From the NCBI GenBank assembly GCA_025890175.1, contig JANPYM010000003.1, forward strand, positions 3,209,466 through 3,273,465: 64,000 nucleotides of DNA. The letters run 5' to 3'. The notes under the pieces are model-generated. The model was not told the origin of the DNA. It did not search any database and worked only from the letters and a program-made list of their open reading frames with translations. The stretch's first letter is position 1. Each line of letters opens with the position of its first letter. Both the position numbers and the translations under genes were made by a program. Below, piece after piece: positions 57,342-64,000 of the stretch. The DNA is from Ciborinia camelliae. Its lineage: Eukaryota > Ascomycota > Leotiomycetes > Helotiales > Sclerotiniaceae.

Positions 57342-59960
57342 ATGAAGATCACCCACACAACCTATAATGAAGTGCGCGGCGGCGTCTCGACTCCTAATCC
57401 TCATCCCACCCCCCCACACATGTCTCCCGCACCCGAATTCCTAACAACGCCCGCCGCCTTTCGCTTCAGTCCCACGCGACAGAGATCCAGCTCGCCCATC
57501 ACAAATCCTCTACGCAACACCACGCGCCGGATAAAACGATATCTCAAGATGCACGTCCGATTCCACGTACGATTTCGGTCGCGACCGGGAAGCCAACGCT
57601 TCTCGCGCTCCAGATATGGGAGGAGTATTAAATATCCCCCTGGAGAAATGCACCCGCCGACGGTGCCGACGCAGGTGGGAAAATATCATTCCGGGAGCGT
57701 GAGGGGGAGTTTGTCGTCGAGGGGAGGGGAGGGAGAGAGGGTCCTCGTGGTGAAGGGGAGTCAGGCGCACGAGAGGGGCTTGGAACAGAGGTACAAACAT
57801 GTCCGGGGGAAGAAGAGACCGAGCTATTTGAAGCCGAGGGAGGAAGGGAGGAAGAGTGGTGGGGAGTGGGGTCTTGAACAGGGGGTCGGTGGGCTGGATT
57901 TCGAGGCGTATATGAAACAGCAGCAGGGCTTGGAGAGGGATTTTGGGAAAGGATATAATGGAGGGATTAGTCCCCCAAGCCCACCGAACAACAGTCCTCC
58001 GAGACATAATAGCCCCCCCAAAGGCAATAGCTCTCCTCGAAATATCAGCCCTCCGAATCATTCTCTGGTGCCGAGGGAAGATTGGAGTGGTTCCAGGAAG
58101 ATCAAGGATGGGACGAGCTTTGAGCAATCCATGACCCCGATGGATTTTGATACGTATATGAAACAACAACGGGCACTAGCGCGAGATTTTGGAAAGGGCT
58201 ATGGATACGGTGGGAATAGCCCTAGTCCCCCGAATAGTCCTCCGCGCTCTAGTCCTCCGCGCATCAGTCCGAATTATTCGCCGAAATCAATTCCCATCCA
58301 TGCCAGCTCGAATGTGTCTTCACGCTCTAGTTCTCCGCACGCCAGTCCGAATCATTCAGCGATAGCGATTCCCGTTCAGGCGGGACGGGTGAGCGAGACG
58401 GGCACGGGCACCACCGGCACCGGAACCACGAGTTTGGGAGACAGTGTGAGGTTTTCGGATGTGCAATGGAGTAGTGTGGGGAGCGCGGGGAGCGCGACGG
58501 GAACGACGGGAACGACGGATAGTGGGGTGTATGCGGAGAGTTCGAGGGGGAGAGGAACGGGGGCGGGGATGGCCTTGGGGATACATAAGGCGGCGCCCGG
58601 GCAGAGAAAGTTGAGAAGGAAGGGGAATTTCGAGGAGAGGGATCAGAGCCCCGTGACTACGCCTGCTAGTTCTCGTTCGCAGACAATGAGTAAGGATGAA
58701 GAGTCGACCAGCCACGCGAAAAAGGGCAAAGGAATACAACGAGAGAGTAAAGAGGAGAAAACGACGATCGAGCAGCTGGAAATGATGCGGAAAGCGATGT
58801 GGAACGGGAAGTTGGAGAAAGTCGTACCGCCGAGCCACGATATGCCCAAACATACGGACGTATTGCATCCCTCCACTCCGAATTCCACTTCCACCCGAAA
58901 TAGCAAGGGGAAGGGGAAGGGAAAAGTGAGCGAGGGGAGAGCGAGCCCGATTCAGAAATTAAAGGGGTATATGGGACATGGAGTGGAGGTTGTCGATGAC
59001 TATCTGGAGAAGAAGACCACTTCGAAGACGGGGAGCAAATTGCCGAGCCCGTTTGAATATTTGTTGTATCCGAGTTATGATGGGAAGGGCAAAGGGAAGA
59101 GCGAGAGAAATAGTACCGAGTCAAGGGCCAAATCGAAGGGGAAGGGCAAGGCAAAAGAGGAGGAAGATAGTGACGAGGAACTTTGGGGGTGTGTGGGGGA
59201 GAAGAATAATGAGAGTGGAATTTTAATGGCATCTCCTCCCGAGGATCCAGGGAAAGAGAACAGGGACGTCGGCGATGAAGTCGAGCCCCCCAAGACGAGA
59301 AAAGAAAGCAACGGAGAAGAGTCATGGACCGTCCACCGGGAAAATCTCTGTAAACTCTGTCGAAAACGCGGACCCAGCGGTCCGCGCGGTCTGTGTCGCG
59401 CCTGCGAACAGAATCTCTTGAATACCAAGGCCTGGGAAGAATCCAACGCCAACTTGAGCGACGAGAGCGACATTCCGCCCACACCACCACTGAAAGATCG
59501 AAACATCGCGTCGATCCGCGAAATGCTTGCCACCACGCCTCCGAACTACTGTGCGGATGCGAATTATCGCCCGCCGCTTCCCGCGAAAGATAGCATCCAT
59601 GTATCGAAGGTGGAGAACAGTCGGCCGCAGATTGTGAACCCGTTGCCCGTGAGACAGGAGAGTCAGTATTTGGTTTATGGAGGGATGGGAGATAGTCCGC
59701 GCGATATCGAGATCGGGTTTCCAGATTGGCAGACGCATTCGTTGGAGATTGAGGGGGCCAAGACGGCCGAGATGGTCAAGAGGTGGTCGGAAAATTATAG
59801 GGTTAAAGATGTGAAGGGTGGGGCGGAGGAGAAGGAGGAGGAAAATGAAAAGGGGCACAGTCCGAGGGATAGTACTTTTTATGATTTTTGGGCGGATATT
59901 TTGAAGGAGGATCGGCGGGCCGAGACGCCAAAAATGGAGGATAGGAAACCAAGGGCTTGA
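57342..59960 (+). CDS. Disordered Pro/Ser-rich protein with CxxC-x(11-12)-CxxC knuckle, unknown function
   Basis: One exon encodes 872 residues from ATG 57342; the frame is open upstream to 57303 but has no earlier ATG. It is mostly low-complexity (SPPNNSPPR, SSPHASPNHS, GKGKGK runs), basic and probably unfolded. Two recognisable pieces exist. First, an internal repeat at about 184-208 and 266-290: DFEAYMKQQQGLERDFGKGY and DFDTYMKQQRALARDFGKGY, each followed by an NSPP-rich stretch. Second, a likely zinc knuckle at about 669-690, LCKLCRKRGPSGPRGLCRAC, near the C-terminal third. No enzyme domain, signal peptide or membrane segment is seen. Codon third positions are more G/C-rich than in neighbouring genes. 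I do not recognise the family; a scaffold or nuclear role would be guesswork. Confidence 0.78.
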   Translation: MKITHTTYNEVRGGVSTPNPHPTPPHMSPAPEFLTTPAAFRFSPTRQRSSSPITNPLRNTTRRIKRYLKMHVRFHVRFRSRPGSQRFSRSRYGRSIKYPPGEMHPPTVPTQVGKYHSGSVRGSLSSRGGEGERVLVVKGSQAHERGLEQRYKHVRGKKRPSYLKPREEGRKSGGEWGLEQGVGGLDFEAYMKQQQGLERDFGKGYNGGISPPSPPNNSPPRHNSPPKGNSSPRNISPPNHSLVPREDWSGSRKIKDGTSFEQSMTPMDFDTYMKQQRALARDFGKGYGYGGNSPSPPNSPPRSSPPRISPNYSPKSIPIHASSNVSSRSSSPHASPNHSAIAIPVQAGRVSETGTGTTGTGTTSLGDSVRFSDVQWSSVGSAGSATGTTGTTDSGVYAESSRGRGTGAGMALGIHKAAPGQRKLRRKGNFEERDQSPVTTPASSRSQTMSKDEESTSHAKKGKGIQRESKEEKTTIEQLEMMRKAMWNGKLEKVVPPSHDMPKHTDVLHPSTPNSTSTRNSKGKGKGKVSEGRASPIQKLKGYMGHGVEVVDDYLEKKTTSKTGSKLPSPFEYLLYPSYDGKGKGKSERNSTESRAKSKGKGKAKEEEDSDEELWGCVGEKNNESGILMASPPEDPGKENRDVGDEVEPPKTRKESNGEESWTVHRENLCKLCRKRGPSGPRGLCRACEQNLLNTKAWEESNANLSDESDIPPTPPLKDRNIASIREMLATTPPNYCADANYRPPLPAKDSIHVSKVENSRPQIVNPLPVRQESQYLVYGGMGDSPRDIEIGFPDWQTHSLEIEGAKTAEMVKRWSENYRVKDVKGGAEEKEEENEKGHSPRDSTFYDFWADILKEDRRAETPKMEDRKPRA

Positions 59961-60296
59961 GATGAGATGGAGTTGGTGGTGATAATGTATGCATATAGTT
60001 TAATGGTTCTCCAACACTTTTGGAATGGTTTTGTTTACTGTACATATGATGATGATTTGAATATCCCACTTGTGGAATTCAACGGTAGCGCGTCGAGCAA
60101 TATAGTAATTACAGATTACCCATGATGATTTCGCCTGAAAATGCACTCGAGTGAAAGAAATTGCAGATGGGAATTTGAGACGACATCCAGGCGCCAACAT
60201 AAGAGAGAACTAATGGTGTCGGAAACTTTGGCATTCCTCTTGACGAAATAATCTATTCCCTAACTTTTGGTACCCATTTTACAATGCATTTGATGT
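59961..60296. terminator. Convergent 3' flanks of the disordered-protein gene and LSM5
   Basis: This 336 bp gap lies between two converging stop codons. It should hold both polyadenylation regions; I see no individual signal I can defend and no gene. Confidence 0.4.
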
Positions 60297-60768
60297 TCAT
60301 GATCCTCCAGTTGGCCCTTCTCCACCCGGTACCAACTGTTCTATTATTAGCATATAGCGTAGGCTAAGGGGTATGGATATATACGTACCATAGCAATACC
60401 ATTACCATTCAGCAGAATCTTGGGAAGCTTGGTTTGATTTCCAGAGTAATCGCTGTGGACCATTAATAAGCGCAAGAATATTAACCGAGTGAGAGGATGC
60501 GTACAATTCAATAACGTCTTCCAAAACCATATTGACATAGTCATCGAAACCGGTGAGTGTGCCGGTGAATTCTAGTGGTGTGTGAGTGAGGGTGAGTGGA
60601 AGGGAGGGAGGATGTTGGAGGGCGCTAGTTTACCTTTGTCGCCTTTCATGACGACCCAAATTTTGGAGCCGACGCATTTATCGATGAGCTCTGATGGGGT
60701 GGTTAGTGAGATGGTAAGTTTGTGAGTGGACGAGATGACTGACCGAGAGGGAGAAGTTGACTGGCCAT
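60297..60768 (-). CDS. LSM5: U6 snRNA-associated Sm-like protein Lsm5
   Basis: This gene is invisible as a single open frame: five exons (60768-60744, 60690-60634, 60571-60505, 60452-60389, 60335-60297) encode 83 residues. Introns of 53, 62, 52 and 53 bp all have GT..AG ends. The product starts [20 protein letters not shown]. It continues [20 protein letters not shown] (Sm1, with the FDDYVNM loop) and ends [20 protein letters not shown] (Sm2). The match to Lsm5 is clear along its whole length; the alternative Sm paralogs have different Sm1 loops. Lsm5 is in the nuclear Lsm2-8 ring that binds the 3' end of U6 snRNA and in the cytoplasmic Lsm1-7 ring that promotes decapping. Divergent from the exonuclease gene. 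Confidence 0.95.
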
Positions 60769-61281
60769 TTTGGATGACTGGGTTGGGATATGGAGATCTG
60801 TATGTTTGGCTTGTGACTAGAGTTAGTTTGTTGTATGGGGTAAGACGACTGTACGAAAACAGGCTCAGTATAGCAAATCATAGCGATGGCGGACCTGATA
60901 TTGCCATTGTGATTTCTCATGTAACAGCAATCAAGGTAGGAAGGAGCACGTGAGTGTGAGTAAGTGCGTGGTAAAAATATTTGACTCACGATTTGATAAA
61001 CCAAGGAAATGTTTGAGAAATTATTAAGAAATCCTTCTCATTCGATGGGAAATGATTTCGTTGTTTGTATCTTTACTCTTCATCTCAGAATGGAGTGAAG
61101 CTCGTGATTCTCCAGTGCCGGGCGGGCAGGCAAATTCATCATCATGCCTCAGGCATCAACAAAAAAAAAAGTCCTGCCCGGGTTTCATCTCGTCTCCCTC
61201 GAAGATCAACGATTGGTGATTATTTCTCTACCCCTCCACTCCTTCATAGGACAACATATTTCTACTGCAATTGCTCGTGTC
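60769..61281. promoter_or_regulatory. Bidirectional promoter region, LSM5 / exonuclease-domain gene
   Basis: About 510 bp separate the LSM5 ATG and the chosen exonuclease ATG. It includes a 10-A run at 61161-61170 and an alternative in-frame ATG at 61144. No defined site was supported. Confidence 0.4.
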
Positions 61282-63192
61282 ATGCTCCCCAGAAATCATG
61301 GAGTATATACGCTGGGCAAATCCCTTCGGCGTCCCATCATGAAGAGAATAAGTTCCTTTATTGGAAAATCCAATTTGGGATCGATAGAAGCGATGGGTTC
61401 AGCAATTGCGGGCATGAATGGCAAGAGACCTAGGTATGCTACCCAGGATCATTTAATCAATTTTTACATGTAGGAAGGAAGCTAATGCGCGGGTTACAGT
61501 CCCTCTGTCACTCGATCCATATCGTCCAATTCCCCAAAAACATGGCAACCTAGTCATGGCATTATCTTCAAAGACGTCTCTGCGCCAGGGTCACCGAGGC
61601 TGTTAAGTACGGCTGCCATGGCAGATCATGAACAGAATCTTGAATTGAATTCCCACGTCGAAGAGAATTATCTTCTGGCAAATTCGCACGTCCAAGACTC
61701 GAAGACTCAGAAGGTGGCGACAGTGGCCCCAGAAGAGACACCGAAGTCTGAAGGAACAACAGAATTTATTCAAGAGATAGCAGACAATATCCAGGAAGAG
61801 GCAGAGGCAGAAAAGAAGGAACCTCCGATCTCCAGGTCGGCTTATTCAATAAACCCGGGACTGTTAATGCAGGCGAAAAAAGCTGCACCAGAAACACCAG
61901 GATCCTTCTGGTCGCATACTCTATATCGTGGGCCAGAGGTAAATGGCGTTCGAAAAAAAGTTCAAGTCCACTATTGCCGAAGTCTGCAGACTACGGAGCG
62001 AGTATTAAAACAGTACTTCGAAGGCAAACCGGTTCTCGGGTTCGATATAGAATGGAAGGCGGAGGCACGCTCGACCGATGCACCAAAAAAGAATGTCTCT
62101 TTGATCCAACTGGCAACAGAGGAGCGAGTCGGGCTTTTCCACCTCGCGTTGTACCCCACGAAGGAAGCTTCAGGACTCGTGGCTCCGACTCTGAAGAAAA
62201 TCATGGAGGATCCGGAAGTCACAAAAGTAGGAGTCGCAATCTGCGCAGACTGCACACGTCTTAGAAAATATCTTGACATTGATTCTGTTTCCCTATTAGA
62301 ACTTAGTCATCTTCATCGATTGGTCAAGTACACCCTTTCGGGGGAACGCGATATGATCAATAAGAAATTGGTTTCTTTAGCGAAGCAAACCGAGGAGCAT
62401 TTGCAGCTACCGCTATATAAGGGGAATGGTGTTAGGTCGAGTGATTGGAGCCGAGAATTATCTATTAAACAGATTAAATATGCAGCTTCGGATTCTTATG
62501 CCGGTTTCCACATCTACAATGTACTAGAGATGAAACGGCAGGCTCTAGATCCAGTTCCTCCACGACCCTGCTATGCCGAACAAAACCAAACTCTCGCACA
62601 ACGAAAGTCAACGCCAAGCAAGAAGCCTACCCCAGATCTCTTGCCACTTGATTCCGAATTCTCACCCCAGGATCCTACACCTACCCTCGAAACCTCCCCC
62701 GAAGCCGCAACAAAAATAGAAACTAAGACGAAAACCAAAGAAAAAGGACCTGCCCCAGACACTCTCCCATTCAACTCCGATCCTTCCTTCCAAGCTCCCA
62801 ATCCCAGCTTTACAATCCGAACCGAACTAACTACCGTAGTGAACGACCTTTCCCTTTCAGAAAAAACCTCCGTCCTCTTAGCAGCCGAAGTACTCGTCGC
62901 CTTCTATCGCAAGGCCAATCCAAAATCGAATCTCTCACCACGAAACCTCAGAACTTATTTCGTATGGTACCATAACTACAACTTTTCTCCGAGACAGCTC
63001 GCCTCGGTATTCGTTGATAATCGTAATACATCAGTAGCTACGACGGCGAGACAAATATTGAGCGCGATTTCGATAGGTGGCCTACCGTTTGAGCATCACA
63101 GATTGAGGTCGCTTTTGCAACACGTGCCAAAATCCGAAACGTGGGATAAATATAGAGGATTGGTCCAGGCCGTCGATATGCAACGTAATTGA
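61282..63192 (+). CDS. DEDDy 3'-5' exonuclease-domain protein (WRN/Exd2-like)
   Basis: Exons 61282-61433 and 61500-63192 give 614 residues; the 66 bp intron has GTATGC, GCTAAT and CAG. Splicing makes GKRPR-SPSVTRSISS run in frame into MADHEQNLELN at residue 91, so an ATG at 61618 is probably not the real start. A more upstream in-frame ATG at 61144 (46 more residues) is possible. The exonuclease domain, residues 225-400, has DEDDy residues: Asp233 and Glu235 in VLGFDIEWKA, Asp301 in CADCTRLRKYL, and YxxxD (Tyr378, Asp382) in KYAASDSYAGFHIYNV. The C-terminal 200 residues are Pro/Thr-rich, then folded (FYRKANPKSNLSPRNLRTYF). Basic, Arg-rich residues 1-40 could target mitochondria; DNA or RNA substrate unknown. 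Confidence 0.87.
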
Positions 63193-63923
63193 TGTATGGA
63201 TTAGGAATTCATGTATAGATTAGGAATTCATGGAGGCGTTCTGGGATTGGAGTTTTGATCTTGGATCTCGGATCTCGGATCTCGGATGGGTATATAGAGC
63301 ATACCTAGGTTATGATACACTATACTTCCTATGCTGTGATCGCCGAGAAAGGTCATGGTAAATCATACATCCACCTATGCTGTATTTTTGCAGGTATAGA
63401 ACTTCAAATGGATGACATGTACTTAAAAGTCTTTCGTATGTAAATGAAGAAAAGAAATATCATGATTTATTGCCAACCAACTTCTCTTCCTGCCAATTCT
63501 TTTAATATGCACATCAGTAATAAAACCACCAAGGACAATTTCAGATGCGGTATCAACGGACATAAGATAAGTTATTTGATGCCCAATTTGACCCCGAATA
63601 GTAAAGTGACATTCGGAAGTTCATACATGAACTATCGCAACGCTTCAATTAAGTATCTTCGTTCGATACGAGTGAAAAAATGTCGTCGTGAGTTGTTCTG
63701 AACTCGATCCCACAATGATGTTGAAAAATATTTTCTTAAAGAAAGTAAGTATAATAGACACGCACACTTTTGTGTTTAAGCAGTGAAGTTTAGATGATAG
63801 GAAGAAGGATATATTGCTTTGCTTTACTTTACTTTACTTTACTACAATCTTACATTCGTATACTCATACATTCATCTCCTCCACATAAACGAGCCCAAAA
63901 TCATCACCTTCACACCCATCTCC
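63193..63923. other. Gene-free stretch at right side
   Basis: It contains TAGGAATTCATG repeats (63203-63231), a GGATCTC triplet repeat (63263-63286) and CTTTACTTTACTT repeats (63820-63842). The frame 63444-63701 shows no domain. No gene supported. Confidence 0.5.
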
Positions 63924-64000
63924 TCAAGCAGTATTAACATGACAACCCCTAGCCGGCGCCCCATTACTCTCCCTCACACTCAAAGCAACCCCGCTCATCA
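63924..64000 (-). CDS. Possible 3' end of a gene running off the right edge
   Basis: On the minus strand the sequence from 64000 to the TGA at 63926-63924 stays open for 25 codons and reads GVALSVRESNGAPARGCHVN before the stop. Composition is coding-like and G/C-richer than the flanking DNA. With so little sequence the family cannot be named; chance openness is quite possible. Confidence 0.3.
   Translation of the reverse strand, partial: MSGVALSVRESNGAPARGCHVNTA

Overview
This 64 kb window is nuclear DNA of a filamentous ascomycete. The short introns (about 43-125 bp, GTANGT donors, CTAAC or CTGAC branch sites 10-20 nt before AG), the gene families and the moderate, AT-leaning intergenic DNA point to Pezizomycotina. 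A leotiomycete of the Sclerotiniaceae type (Botrytis/Sclerotinia-like) is my best guess; that placement is inference and not proved by the window. I see no rRNA, tRNA, CRISPR array or intact transposon.

Layout. 1-2.9 kb: the 5' end of a Mak32-like PfkB kinase (minus) and a divergent gene for a degenerate zinc-cluster-like protein. 4.4-10.6 kb: three tandem, co-oriented APH-like phosphotransferase paralogs, the first of which has lost both metal ligands. 12.5-21.4 kb: a compact housekeeping block with CSI2-like (minus), FCF1 (plus), BIG1 (minus), RRP17/NOP25 (plus), tropomyosin (minus) and a securin/Cut2-like gene (plus). 23.6-27.5 kb: the H3K4 methyltransferase SET1. 29.8-30.3 kb: TRM112. 31.6-33.4 kb: a decayed MFS transporter. 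33.4-39.6 kb: a 6 kb gene-free tract full of TACCTAGGTA-type palindromes, with a ~123 bp fold-back element. 39.6-46.1 kb: a 2126-residue hybrid histidine kinase with an apparently interrupted GAF-like region, two PAS domains and an extra pseudo-receiver. 46.1-49.6 kb: minisatellites. 49.6-52.9 kb: a large nuclear-looking protein of unknown function. 52.9-57.3 kb: more simple repeats. 57.3-60.0 kb: a disordered protein with a CxxC...CxxC knuckle. 60.3-63.2 kb: LSM5 (minus) divergent from a DEDDy 3'-5' exonuclease-domain gene. A possible 3' gene end lies at the right edge.

The genes do not form a biosynthetic or defence cluster. Several housekeeping genes share short bidirectional promoters (CSI2/FCF1, BIG1/RRP17, tropomyosin/securin, LSM5/exonuclease). 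FCF1, RRP17, TRM112 and LSM5 all act in RNA or ribosome maturation. CSI2 and BIG1 act in the secretory pathway and cell wall. Securin, tropomyosin and SET1 serve mitosis, the cytoskeleton and chromatin. The most unusual material is the APH-like array with a predicted pseudokinase, the pseudo-receiver in the histidine kinase, the fold-back element and the decayed transporter. Spliced models below were built by hand from frame continuity and splice signals.
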